This document shows, in pieces, positions 49,256 to 58,563 of a stretch of 64,000 nt of DNA. The DNA comes from Phytobacter massiliensis JC163 (GTDB lineage Bacteria; Pseudomonadota; Gammaproteobacteria; Enterobacterales; Enterobacteriaceae). How positions within the stretch are numbered: the first letter of the stretch is position 1; each line of letters begins with the position of its first letter. Location of the stretch: NCBI RefSeq assembly GCF_000321045.1, contig NZ_HE578949.1, positions 345,993 to 409,992 on the forward strand. The letters run 5' to 3'. The notes below the pieces were generated by a model. It worked only from the letters and a program-made list of their open reading frames with translations. It searched no databases and was not told the origin of the DNA. Position numbers and translations under genes: made by a program.

Positions 49256-50934
49256 TCCGCCTCCCGCAGGATAAGCTGATAGCTTTCAATACGGCTGAAG
49301 GCGCTGGCATTGATCTGCCAGCGTCTGTCGCTCAACTCGCTCGCCACCTCTTTACCAAACAGTTTTTCCAGCGAGCTATCCTCCGTGGACGGCACGAGAA
49401 ACCGCGGCGCGCTTTTGTCGCTATGTTGCCCGTTCAGCACCCAGTTAATGCGCTGCCAGTCTTCGAAAAAGTACTCCTGCAAGAGCGGCAGAACCTGATT
49501 GCGGAAGGTAAACGCCAGATTATCCAGCGTCGGTTCGGCGCACAGCGGCATAAACCAGGCATGGCCCAGGCAACGATCTCTGTCGAGTAAAACGTCGATA
49601 CGCTGGTTCAGGGTGCGTAGCAGGCTGCCTACATTAACGCTGATATCCCCTTCGTGTATGGTGACGTTATCCAGCAGTTGTGGCTGCGGCAGCATTTCGG
49701 TAAAGGTAAAGCGGCGGCGTAACGCAATGTCCAGCCCGGCCAGCGAACGGTCGGCGGTATTCATAGTGCCGATGATATAAAGATTGTCCGGTACGCCGAA
49801 TCGCGTTTTGGAATAGGGCAGCGTAACGGTCAGCGCCTCGCTCTGGCCCAGCCGTTTCGAGGGCTCAATAAGCGTGATCAGCTCGCCAAAAATGCGGGAG
49901 ATGTTGCCCCGGTTGATTTCATCAACGATCAGGACCTGGGGTTGGAATGCCCCTGCACCGGTGCTTTGCGCTCGCTGGCAGGCCTTTTTGAAAATGCCGT
50001 CTTCAATACGGTATTCCAGCTGGCCGCGGCTATCCTCGCTCACGCCCGCGCGGATACCCTCCACAAAATCTTCATAGCTGAAGCTCTGATGAAAGGTGAC
50101 AAAATCGATGCAGCCTTTGGCGACCCATTCATCAAAACGGGCTTTAAGCAGTCCGCGGTCGCTGGCGTGCTCCGCAAGGAAATCCGGGTCAAGGATCGCC
50201 AGCGCAAGGTTAACCGAGTGCCAGGTTTTGCCGGTGCCCGGCGCGCCGAAGAGGATCTGGTTTAGCGGCTGCTCAGGGGCAGAAACCGGGCGATCCTCAT
50301 CTGTGACGATGATGTCGTCCAGGCTCTGTTCCTGGCTCTCTTCGCTTGCGCTCTCTTTCCACAGTTCAAGCCCGTACTGGATAAGTGGTTTACCGTTTCT
50401 GTTTTTCAGCAGCTCATGGTAACCCTGCAGGTGGTTAAGCGCGCGGTGTTCCGGGAGCAGCGCCTGTAGCGCCTGCAATTTGTAGATGGGTAAAACGCAG
50501 GGGTTATTATGATCCTGATAGATAAAAGCCAGCTTCCATTTCAATGCCGGTTCAAAATCCAGCGCCTGAATAAACGTCAGATTGCCTTCGCGCACCGCTT
50601 CAACGGTCATCAGAATGCGGGCTTTGATCGTCTCGAATGCCTCCTGCGCCGTGGCGCCATATTTATTTTTCCAGGAGTAACGTTCATCAGAAGAGATAAA
50701 GCCGCGTGCCCCTTTTGCCGGCGCTTTACGTTCATAGATGCCAAATTTCGAGGCATCCCCGCCCTTGATCGAGCCAAGAAAACGGCCATCGCCAAACTCC
50801 ATCCAGTAGGCCAGCGTCGACTTATCCCCGACGCCGATATAGCGCTCCAGCGTCATCTCCTGCAACGCCGCCTGCGGCCATTCATTCAAAAAGTCAGCCA
50901 GAATCTGTTCTCGTTGTGCTGCTGTTACGTCCAT
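49252..50934 (-). CDS. mcrB: McrB-like GTPase subunit of a type IV restriction system
   Basis: A 560-residue AAA+ protein. The motor has Walker A FGAPGTGKTW, Walker B LIVDEINRGN and the McrB GTP-recognition motif MNTADRSLAGLD, with an arginine-rich sensor (RRRFTF). The N-terminal 200 residues carry a different substrate-recognition domain from E. coli K-12 McrB: EMTLERYIGVGDKSTLAYWMEFG (split) and GSIKGGDASKFGIYERK, a block seen in many McrB homologues. So which modification it recognises cannot be carried over from E. coli. First gene of mcrBC; REP array downstream. Confidence 0.88.
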   Translation of the reverse strand: MDVTAAQREQILADFLNEWPQAALQEMTLERYIGVGDKSTLAYWMEFGDGRFLGSIKGGDASKFGIYERKAPAKGARGFISSDERYSWKNKYGATAQEAFETIKARILMTVEAVREGNLTFIQALDFEPALKWKLAFIYQDHNNPCVLPIYKLQALQALLPEHRALNHLQGYHELLKNRNGKPLIQYGLELWKESASEESQEQSLDDIIVTDEDRPVSAPEQPLNQILFGAPGTGKTWHSVNLALAILDPDFLAEHASDRGLLKARFDEWVAKGCIDFVTFHQSFSYEDFVEGIRAGVSEDSRGQLEYRIEDGIFKKACQRAQSTGAGAFQPQVLIVDEINRGNISRIFGELITLIEPSKRLGQSEALTVTLPYSKTRFGVPDNLYIIGTMNTADRSLAGLDIALRRRFTFTEMLPQPQLLDNVTIHEGDISVNVGSLLRTLNQRIDVLLDRDRCLGHAWFMPLCAEPTLDNLAFTFRNQVLPLLQEYFFEDWQRINWVLNGQHSDKSAPRFLVPSTEDSSLEKLFGKEVASELSDRRWQINASAFSRIESYQLILREAE

Positions 50935-51203
50935 TGGAATACCTGCGGGTTATCTAAAAGGTGTGTCACGCCATTATGCACACCGCTGTGACAGCCTGTG
51001 TCAGTGCCGTCTGGCTTTATCAAAAAGAAGGAATGCGCAAACGCATTGCGATTTTGTCTGAATGGTTATCGTTGCAACAAATTAGTAAAGCTTTAACATT
51101 CACCAAATGAATGATAGAAACTTTACTTTTGCAGCAGCGTGCAACAACGCGTCAACACCATTTGCCAGGCTGTCCGGGTAGTAGGGGCAGGCGGATAATA
51201 AAC

Positions 51204-52526
51204 ATGAGCGATAAAAATAAGCCGTTTCCTTTCCATGATATTGATGTGGAGCACCTTTATGCGCTGCTCAATCAGAACTCGGACTGGGTGTGGGAGGTTG
51301 ATGCGCAGGGACGCTATACATGGGCTTCTGAGGTGGTCACCAGTTTACTGGGATACCCGCCAGAGGCGGTAATCGGTAAAACGCCTTTTGACTTTATGCC
51401 GCCAGCAGAAGCTGAGCGGGTCGGAAAAGCGTTTCTTGAGATAGTGCAGGAAAAACGGGCCTTTTCCGGGCTGGTGAACCGCAACAGGCGCGCCGATGGC
51501 CGCATTGTGGTACTGGAAACCAGCGGCATTCCATTGTTCGATAAAAATGGCGAGCTGCGCGGTTACCGCGGTGTGGATCGTAATATCTCGACTCTGGGCG
51601 AGCGCGTTTTGCAGCTGGAGACCATTTACGATACGACCCCTGTTGCCCTCTGCATGATTGACCGGCAGGGCCGACTGGTGATGTCCAACAAGGCAATGAG
51701 CCACCTCCTTAATAACGACGCTTCCGGCGTTACGGAGAGCCATCTTTCGCAGCTGATGCCGGACTTCTGGCACCTCTTTGAAGAGGATTTTGCGCTGGCG
51801 GATATGGATGAGTCGATACCAGGGCGGGAAATTATCTGGCACGATCGCTTCTATGACACGCATTCCGTTGCGGTGGCGGATGCGAGCAGTAACGTGGTGG
51901 GGCTGTCGATAACGTGGGTGGATATTACCGAGCGCCGCCAGGCAGAGCAAAAGCTGGCCGGGGCAAACCTGGTTTTGCAGCGCCATGCTCAGCACGATCA
52001 TCTTACTGGTCTTTTTAACCGCCGTTATATGGATGAGTGCCTGCTGACGGAGGTCAGTCGTTCGTATCAAAGCCATCTACCGCTTTCTATCTGTCTGGTG
52101 GATATTGATTTCTTTAAGCTTTACAACGACAGTCAGGGGCATCAGGCGGGAGACGAATGCCTGCAACGGGTGGCAAAAGCGCTGGTTTCATCTCTTGAGC
52201 ACCCTGACGATAACGTCAGCCGGTATGGCGGAGAGGAGTTCCTGGTGATCCTGCCCGATACCGACAGCGCCACGGCGCTGAAGGTTGCCGACCGTTTACG
52301 CGGACAGATCAATCAATTAAAGCTGCCTCACCTCGCCAGCCCGATGGGTTTTTTAACCATCAGCGTAGGGGTGGCGACTATGGATTGCCAGAGTCTGGCT
52401 GTGGAAGAGAGGCCGCAGCATATGATTGCCAGCGCGCTGATTAACAAAGCGGATACCGCACTCTATGCGGCCAAAAGGCAGGGCAGAAACCAGGTGGTGG
52501 CAGCGGGAAGGGTGACAGAGAGCTAG
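51204..52526 (+). CDS. PAS-PAS-GGDEF diguanylate cyclase
   Basis: A 440-residue soluble sensor cyclase. First PAS at about 14-130 (NSDWVWEVDAQGRYTWAS ... LLGYPPEAVIGK), second PAS at about 137-250 (VALCMIDRQGRLVMSNKA), and GGDEF domain with active GGEEF at 342-346. The I-site position reads HPDD rather than RxxD, so product inhibition is probably lost. ATG 51204 (MSDKNKPF) is preferred to 51111 since the upstream extension looks unlike protein. Substrate-sensing ligand unknown. Confidence 0.88.
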   Translation: MSDKNKPFPFHDIDVEHLYALLNQNSDWVWEVDAQGRYTWASEVVTSLLGYPPEAVIGKTPFDFMPPAEAERVGKAFLEIVQEKRAFSGLVNRNRRADGRIVVLETSGIPLFDKNGELRGYRGVDRNISTLGERVLQLETIYDTTPVALCMIDRQGRLVMSNKAMSHLLNNDASGVTESHLSQLMPDFWHLFEEDFALADMDESIPGREIIWHDRFYDTHSVAVADASSNVVGLSITWVDITERRQAEQKLAGANLVLQRHAQHDHLTGLFNRRYMDECLLTEVSRSYQSHLPLSICLVDIDFFKLYNDSQGHQAGDECLQRVAKALVSSLEHPDDNVSRYGGEEFLVILPDTDSATALKVADRLRGQINQLKLPHLASPMGFLTISVGVATMDCQSLAVEERPQHMIASALINKADTALYAAKRQGRNQVVAAGRVTES

Positions 52527-52548
52527 TCTGCGCGCCGGTCAAAAAATG

Positions 52549-52584
52549 CCCCTTCTGAAGGGAAATCCCTCTCTTCAGAAGGGG
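52549..52584. terminator. Long inverted repeat after the diguanylate cyclase
   Basis: ccccttctgaag / cttcagaagggg, a 12-bp perfect stem with a 12-nt loop, about 22 bp past the stop. No T run follows on the plus strand, but A6 precedes it, so as a terminator it would act leftward. Function uncertain. Confidence 0.5.
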
Positions 52585-52787
52585 AGACCATATGGCCATT
52601 CGTTACAAAAGCTTATCCAACATAATGAGCGCAGCGGCAAAATCCAGTCTTATAAATAACTTTCATGAATAATCTGTATGCGATGAATTGGCTTATGAAA
52701 TATAAGGGCTTATCGGGGCGGTGAAAAATTGGGCAATGGCGCAGCAAAAAGCCTCCACCTGACGGTGGAGGAATCGGGACACAAAAA

Positions 52788-53030
52788 TTAAAGATCGTCC
52801 GGCGTAGCGCGGACGATGTATTCGAGAGCGTTGCGGTACAGATCCAGCTTCACGCTATCTTTCTCTGTTTCCAGCCTGACGATAAGCTCAAGAATAATAT
52901 CTTTGTTATTTACTACTGTTTTTTTACTTAACAACTCTTTGCCGATGTAGGCAATAATTTGCTCTTCATAGCCCTGATCGGCGGGAAGAGGGGAACGTTC
53001 AGCCGCCAGCTCCGTATCATTAATACTCAT
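52788..53030 (-). CDS. AriR/YmgB-like biofilm regulator
   Basis: An 80-residue protein clearly of the AriR/YmgB family: EEQIIAYIGKELLSKKTVVNNKDIILELIVRLETE (in pieces IIAYIGKELLSKKTVVNNKD and ILELIVRLETE) then VKLDLYRNALEYIVRATPDDL, ending like E. coli AriR (ADVIRKTLEIVLRYTADDM). AriR dimers bind DNA or act as Rcs connectors in acid resistance and biofilm. Placed between a diguanylate cyclase and a fimbrial operon. ATG 53030 is taken; TTG 53033 would add one residue. Confidence 0.8.
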   Translation of the reverse strand: MSINDTELAAERSPLPADQGYEEQIIAYIGKELLSKKTVVNNKDIILELIVRLETEKDSVKLDLYRNALEYIVRATPDDL

Positions 53031-53216
53031 CAAACATGCACCTGTATAAAAATACCAACGGCTCCCCCGCTGGAGAGCGTTTTGTTTTGCCAGATAAAAT
53101 TAGACAGGGTTTTTCATCTTTACAAACCTGTGGCTTATAAAAATTAAAGAAAAAATAATATTTTTGATAACTTTTGGTTATATATCGGTGGGCAATCCCA
53201 GCATTCTCTGCCGAAG

Positions 53217-53254
53217 AATAAAAAAGCATCCGCAACGGGGACATTGCGGATGCT
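53217..53254 (-). terminator. Intrinsic terminator of the second fimbrial operon
   Basis: agcatccgcaa / ttgcggatgct, an 11-bp perfect stem with an 8-nt loop, followed on the minus strand by TTTT-A-TTCT. Lies 29 bp after the usher stop, so the operon ends with the usher. Confidence 0.87.
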
Positions 53255-53282
53255 AAAAAGCGAACCAGATTGATACTGACAA

Positions 53283-55907
53283 TCAGTGCACGCTGGCCAG
53301 TTCAGTACGCGAACCGTTAGGAGATGCCGGACCCTGAACAGGGTTACAGGGGCTGCTAAACTGCTGAATATAGCTGATTTTGCTCTCGTCTATGCCAGGG
53401 GCAAGCATATAGTTAACTTTACAGCTTGAGCCCACGTCGTTGCCCCATTTCACCAGCAGGGTGCCTTTATCTTCTTTTACGCGCGCGTAGATAGCGCCGG
53501 ACTGGTTGACGATACCGACAGAGGTATTGTCTTCTGCCAGTACCTCAGCGCCGAACGGTAAGTTTTCACCAGCAAACGAAGAGGTAATGAGCACCGGCGT
53601 ACCTTTATTGGTGTTGAATTTCACCTTCACGACTGCGCCAGCGCGCGGCGCGATTTTTTGCGAGGTGTTTTCAAACTCAACATTGATCGATGAACCTTCC
53701 GGGTCGATTGAAACTTCGTTCATCTGGTAAGCGGATAACGAAGGGAAGAGCGCGTAGCCAAAGCTGTCCACGGTCGTACCCGCGTAGCCAGCCATTTTTG
53801 CGCCTTTTGCATCTTTGGCTTCGATCAATGCATACGTATCGCTATTGTGAGGCGTGAAGGTGACGCCGCCTGAGTGAGCAACCACTGCGCCTGATAAGCC
53901 TAACGAGGTGCTGTTGTACCCTTTACCCGTACTATAGCTACCGTTGACAGTGGCCACGCTACCCGTCCAGCCAGCGCCCACGTTGGTCGAGGTGCCACCG
54001 TTGCTATCATGCGCGGCGCTCAGGTTATAGGTGTATTTGTTATTTTCACCGAAGGAGCCTGAGAGCATCGCCTGCTCGTTTTTACTGCCCTGATCGTCCT
54101 GGTTATAACGCAGGCTGAGGTAGGGCGCGCGCGTGTCCCAACCGTCCCACAGCGGGAAGGAGAGGTTTACATACCAGTTGGTTTGCTCTTCGCCGGTTGA
54201 GGTTTTTGACTTACCCACGTTGAGGCTGTAGTTCACACGTTTCCAGGTATTGGAATAGCCCATCTGGTATTGCTTGTTATAGCTGGTGTTACCATTCCAG
54301 TAATTTTCCAGCGTGGCGCTGACATAGATATTCCCCCACGTTTCAGGTAACCCCTGATTGAGGCTGACGGTGAAACGGTTTTTTGAGCGCCAGATGCTGT
54401 TTGGGTCATAGCCATCCCGAACCGCATCACGCGACTGAAGGGCGGTCAGCAAGTCCATGTAGTTCTTGGTGGAATAACGGTAAGCGGCGAGGGTAATATT
54501 ACTGTTCGTTTCGTCAAACAGCTTGGTATAGCTGACGCGATAACTCTGGCCGGTTTTCTTACCGGCATTGCCGCCAAGATCGCTATGCGACTGGGTAGCA
54601 TCAAAACTCACTGAACCCAACAGGCTACCTGTTGCTATCCCGAGCTGGTATGCCTGATAGTTTTCGCTTGCCTGCACACCGCCATAGAGAGTGAGTAAGT
54701 TCGTCAGGCCGCGTCTGTAGGTCGCTTCATAAAACATGGGCTCATCAGAGACGCCGCTGTCACGTACTTTCCCTGCAGTGACGCTATAACGGTGGGTATC
54801 AGGGCGAAGCAACTCAGCTATCGCGGCATAGGCCACGGTGTACTGCTGCGTGGAGCCGTCGGCTTCCTGAACGGTCACCTCAAGGTCGCCACCGTAGCCC
54901 ATCGGATACAGGTCGTTAATAACAAACGCGCCCGGGGTAACCGTTGTTTCATAGATTATCGTGTTTAACTGCCTGACGGTAACCTTAGCGTTAGTTTTGG
55001 CAATACCGCGAATTTCCGGCGCATAGCCACGCTGAGACTCCGGCAGCATGCGTTCATCGCTGGCGAGCTGTGCGCCGGTAAAGGGGATTGAGTTAAATAA
55101 CTGACCTGTGGTGTTGTATTCGCCCACAATAACGCGGCCACGGATAGCATTTATATCCCGCTGCACATAGGTATTGGTGGCGTTGTATTCGCCGCCAACG
55201 TCTTTTTGCCAGTTATAACCGCCGTTATGACGAAAATACCAGGCGCCAATATTCAGCCCGGCATTCAATGAGGCGTAGACCGAACGATAGTCACCACCTG
55301 AATCATACTGAGAGTCGTACGCATTAGCATAATAGCCAAGTGTTAGCGCCGGGATACCGCTGTCCCACAGCTCAGGGTTTACAGTACCGCGAGCAATTCG
55401 GTTAACGTAAATCTGCGGCACCTCAATATCCAACTGCTGTTCGTTACTGTCAAAGTCGAACTTCGATGCTGGCAATATTTTTTCCAGGTTGCCGCAGGTA
55501 GAAGGGCTGGCCAGGGCCTGCTTTACATCGTCCGGTAGTTTGTCTTCATTAAAGTTAATCAGCTGAATAAGGCGTGGGGTCAGGCAGGGGTAGACATAGT
55601 TATCCTCCCCGACTTTAAATTCCACATCTTCCTGGGCTACTTCATTATTATTGACGCGAATACTTACCCGGTACGTCCCCGGAGAGGCGCTGGAGCCATA
55701 GGAGAAACGGCTAAGGTCGACTTTACTGCCATCGTCCAGTCGCAACAGTTCGGATTCGAATTCAACGATATTACGTGCATAATCACGGGATTTATCGTCT
55801 TGCGTTTCTGCACCATATACAGGAAATGTCATCAGAAACATAAGAGCCAGAGGTGATAATCGACAATCCAGTATCGATTTCTTCTGATGATTAATGGTTG
55901 TTTTCAT
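53283..55907 (-). CDS. Fimbrial usher of the second operon
   Basis: An 874-residue FimD/PapC-type outer-membrane usher. Signal peptide (FPVYG|AETQ), N-terminal domain (ARNIVEFESELLRLDDGSKVDLSRF, split), barrel with FTGAQLASDERMLPESQRGYAPEIRG (split), and C-terminal Cys pair (GSSCKVNY and SSPCNPV). ATG 55907 has GGAG upstream. The C-terminus continues past the usual end with a polar stretch (VQGPASPNGSRTELASVH). Last gene of the operon; no adhesin gene follows. Confidence 0.92.
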   Translation of the reverse strand: MKTTINHQKKSILDCRLSPLALMFLMTFPVYGAETQDDKSRDYARNIVEFESELLRLDDGSKVDLSRFSYGSSASPGTYRVSIRVNNNEVAQEDVEFKVGEDNYVYPCLTPRLIQLINFNEDKLPDDVKQALASPSTCGNLEKILPASKFDFDSNEQQLDIEVPQIYVNRIARGTVNPELWDSGIPALTLGYYANAYDSQYDSGGDYRSVYASLNAGLNIGAWYFRHNGGYNWQKDVGGEYNATNTYVQRDINAIRGRVIVGEYNTTGQLFNSIPFTGAQLASDERMLPESQRGYAPEIRGIAKTNAKVTVRQLNTIIYETTVTPGAFVINDLYPMGYGGDLEVTVQEADGSTQQYTVAYAAIAELLRPDTHRYSVTAGKVRDSGVSDEPMFYEATYRRGLTNLLTLYGGVQASENYQAYQLGIATGSLLGSVSFDATQSHSDLGGNAGKKTGQSYRVSYTKLFDETNSNITLAAYRYSTKNYMDLLTALQSRDAVRDGYDPNSIWRSKNRFTVSLNQGLPETWGNIYVSATLENYWNGNTSYNKQYQMGYSNTWKRVNYSLNVGKSKTSTGEEQTNWYVNLSFPLWDGWDTRAPYLSLRYNQDDQGSKNEQAMLSGSFGENNKYTYNLSAAHDSNGGTSTNVGAGWTGSVATVNGSYSTGKGYNSTSLGLSGAVVAHSGGVTFTPHNSDTYALIEAKDAKGAKMAGYAGTTVDSFGYALFPSLSAYQMNEVSIDPEGSSINVEFENTSQKIAPRAGAVVKVKFNTNKGTPVLITSSFAGENLPFGAEVLAEDNTSVGIVNQSGAIYARVKEDKGTLLVKWGNDVGSSCKVNYMLAPGIDESKISYIQQFSSPCNPVQGPASPNGSRTELASVH

Positions 55908-55991
55908 AAAATCTCCGAAGACGAATAATCCATCCATGATTAATATGAATTTATTATGATTTTTCTTCTTTATTAATGGCGGTGATACTTG

Positions 55992-56717
55992 TTATCGCTT
56001 AGCTTTATATGGTTGGTATCCGCCATAATCATTGATTATCGTATAGCTGATATTATCCAGGGAATTTATCTTGATTTTGGTTGATTTAAAAAACTCACTT
56101 GCGCCAGGGGCAAGCATTTTTCCGTCCATTGCATACTCCTGGCCGCCAGTTTTATAATTAATGCTCTTTATGGTGACATAGTAGCTTGACGGGTTGCTCA
56201 CGCTCAGCCCATCGCTTTTCAATTCCCATTTCAGGTTTTCCGCAGCCTGAAAAGAGGTGCCGGGAAGATTATCCGGCCGGTAAAAAAGCTTAATGCGCGT
56301 GCGAAACGCGACATTCAATCGGCTGGTCTGGCCCCCACTCTCTTTGGGTTTGGCGGGAATTTCCAGAATATTCAGCCAAAAGACCGACTCTTTATCAGTG
56401 GGGAGGGTGGATGAGCCCAGGTAGCTAATTCGCAGAGTCTGGCCTTTCGAGGCGTCCACGCGGTTAATAGGCGGGGTAAGAACAAAGGGTACTGCTGTTT
56501 TTGCAGACGCATCCTTCGCTTCGCCTGCGTCAATCCAGCTCTGAATTAACACGGGAACCTGGTTATTATTCGTGAGTTTAACCGTAACCTCTTTTTTCCC
56601 GGCTTTATATATTACGCGGGTTCCCTCAACCACAATGCTTGCCGACGCTGTGCTGCTTAAACCAAACCCCAGCGCGGAAAGTAATGCGACAACGATGATT
56701 TTTGCGTAATGAAACAT
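55992..56717 (-). CDS. Periplasmic fimbrial chaperone of the second operon
   Basis: A 241-residue PapD-like chaperone. Signal peptide (STASA|SIVVEGTRVIY), N-terminal signature TRVIYKAGKKEVTVKL, ESVFWLNILEIPAK block and the KLFYRP G1-strand region. ATG 56717 with GGAA upstream is chosen over the longer frame at 56753. Works between the major subunit and the usher on either side. Confidence 0.93.
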   Translation of the reverse strand: MFHYAKIIVVALLSALGFGLSSTASASIVVEGTRVIYKAGKKEVTVKLTNNNQVPVLIQSWIDAGEAKDASAKTAVPFVLTPPINRVDASKGQTLRISYLGSSTLPTDKESVFWLNILEIPAKPKESGGQTSRLNVAFRTRIKLFYRPDNLPGTSFQAAENLKWELKSDGLSVSNPSSYYVTIKSINYKTGGQEYAMDGKMLAPGASEFFKSTKIKINSLDNISYTIINDYGGYQPYKAKR

Positions 56718-56775
56718 ATCCAGTTCCTTTGAATAATAAAAGGTAGCAAGCATCGCTTGCTACCTGTTTGCTCAA

Positions 56776-57366
56776 TTAGCGATATACCAGGTCGAAAGCA
56801 ACTTCGCCTTTTACGTCACCTGGGGTGGCGCCGCCAGCAACGGATTTATATTGCACAGCGTAAGGCAGGCTAACCGAGCCATTTGGAGAAGTACCGGTAA
56901 TAGCTACGAATTCGTTGCCGCCGCTAGCTTCCATCTGGCTCGCAAAGCCTGCTTTGATGGTGTTGTTGTTGGTACCATCAACCAGCTCAAGCTGAACTTT
57001 AGTTGCCACAGCACTACCTGATGCGATGTTATTCAGCAGACCGTTTGTTGAGTCAACGTTGTTTGCATCCGGTTTAAAGTATGCAGCAACTTTGCTCGGC
57101 TGACCGGTGCCGCCAAAGTTCTGGCAGTTGCTGGTTTTCAGGATGAACTGAGTTTTACCTGCAACAGAGTTGGTAGCGCTGAGTGCAGCTTTGGATACCG
57201 GCGGCAGATCAACAGTGGTTACCGTACCGGCACCATTATCGATAACTACGTCACAGGTCGCATCGGTAACTTCACCCTCGAATTTGATAGTGCCGCTGTT
57301 AGCGTGAGCGTAACCAACCAGAGACAGCGCAGATACAATAGATGCAGCTAAAAGTACTTTCTTCAT
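56776..57366 (-). CDS. Major fimbrial subunit of the second operon
   Basis: A 196-residue pilin. Signal peptide (GYAHA|NSGTIKFEGEV), Cys pair (ATCDVVI and KTSNCQNF) and C-terminal strand VAFDLVYR. AAGGGAATATTT-ATG gives good initiation. It is the only subunit gene in the operon, so it must form the whole fibre or a capsule-like fibre by itself. It differs enough from FimA (no GQYRT block) to be a separate fimbrial type. Confidence 0.9.
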   Translation of the reverse strand: MKKVLLAASIVSALSLVGYAHANSGTIKFEGEVTDATCDVVIDNGAGTVTTVDLPPVSKAALSATNSVAGKTQFILKTSNCQNFGGTGQPSKVAAYFKPDANNVDSTNGLLNNIASGSAVATKVQLELVDGTNNNTIKAGFASQMEASGGNEFVAITGTSPNGSVSLPYAVQYKSVAGGATPGDVKGEVAFDLVYR

Positions 57367-57560
57367 AAATATTCCCTTTGATATGAACTAAACAACCTTT
57401 GTTTACAAATAATAACCAGCTTGCACTGATTGTTATTTTCTTCCTTATTAACGACGGGGAATCCCGCTTCCTTCTTGTGTTAATAATACTTTTTAAGCAG
57501 TTAATACTGCCGGGCTGAATTGCTGCATTACATCGCTTATTTGCGCCCGATTAAATTTGC

Positions 57561-58016
57561 TTATTCAGATAGCGTGGCTGAAAATTTCTGGTTTGTTTTT
57601 GACTGTTTTGGTAACCAGCTATTTTCAGACTGCGCATATGGGCGTTCTTTGCAATACAGCTCGAGGACTTTGTCTTCGGCAATCGTATAACCCTGGCCGG
57701 TAATGCGCAGAATGAAATCATCCGACAGGCCGACCTGCGCCAGTTTACGCTTAAGGTTATTCATTACCTGCCACAGGCGCTGGCTTGAGCAGCTCAGACC
57801 GTTCTTTTCCCACACCTGAATTTGCAGGGTCTTATCAGGGACAATTTCACCGACGGCATTCGCCAGCAGGAACTCCAGCAGGTTCGCCATTGTGGGCCTG
57901 AGAAATTTAATAGCATTCCCCTGTGCCTCGGGGCGCATCAGGCATCTTTTGAATGGCAGAAACTCAACTTCTTTGTGTTCGCCAAGACGATATCCATACA
58001 CTGTTAGTTTGACCAT
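57561..58016 (-). CDS. Winged-helix transcriptional regulator
   Basis: A 151-residue protein with an OmpR/CadC-type winged helix at about 35-115: KFLRPTMANLLEFLLANAVGEIV (split), VWEKNGLSCSSQRLWQVMNNLKRKL (split) and ITGQGYTI. There is no receiver domain and no membrane helix, so it is a free DNA-binding protein, or a CadC/ToxR head without its anchor. Co-directional, 195 bp upstream of the subunit gene; a control role for that operon is inferred from place. Confidence 0.78.
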   Translation of the reverse strand: MVKLTVYGYRLGEHKEVEFLPFKRCLMRPEAQGNAIKFLRPTMANLLEFLLANAVGEIVPDKTLQIQVWEKNGLSCSSQRLWQVMNNLKRKLAQVGLSDDFILRITGQGYTIAEDKVLELYCKERPYAQSENSWLPKQSKTNQKFSATLSE

Positions 58017-58495
58017 TATCCCTAACCTCCCTCCTTATCCTGGAAGGTGTGACCAGGACTGATTGGCTCTCCCGCCGGCCTGGTCAGAAATCTTCACGTT
58101 GCTGCTGCGGTGAATCTTATTGATTTTCGGGTTCGTTATTCAACTTTATTTCATCAGGTGGTGAAGGCAAGATCTAATGCTGATTAATTGTGTGTAACTA
58201 GTGTAAAATTTTGTTTAGGATGTAACGGCGGGATTTTTGCAATGTTTAAGGGATGAGAAATGCTAAGAAAACCACATAATTCAGATCATTTTTAGCTAAA
58301 ATAAATCATCTTTTTTTGTATGAATAAACAGTGGTAAATTCTTAATGTTGAATTTATGTTATAAAAATAACTTTAAGAATTTTCCTGATTTATACTAAGT
58401 AATTACATATTGATTGGCGCAATGTATTTCAGTGAGTGATGAATAATAGCGGTTCCTGTAACAATTCGAAAGAAACAATGTACGCCAGGGCATTA
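58017..58495. other. AT-rich non-coding region
   Basis: About 480 bp, strongly AT-rich compared with its neighbours, with T-runs and A-runs (e.g. atcatctttttttgtatg). No ORF. It holds the promoter of the winged-helix gene and looks like a target for H-NS-type silencing, which is inference from composition only. Confidence 0.45.
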
Positions 58496-58532
58496 TTAAT
58501 TTCTTTTTAAGCGCCACTTAAAAAGAAATTAA
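58496..58532. terminator. Perfect 16-bp AT-rich inverted repeat
   Basis: ttaatttctttttaag / cttaaaaagaaattaa, 16-bp perfect arms around cgcca. It is 32 bp past the stop of the EAL-HDOD gene and contains T5 in each direction, so it may serve as that gene's terminator; the length and symmetry exceed a usual terminator, and a protein-binding site is possible. Confidence 0.6.
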
Positions 58533-58563
58533 AGGGGGAATGAGCCTTTGCGCGGCTGGTCTC

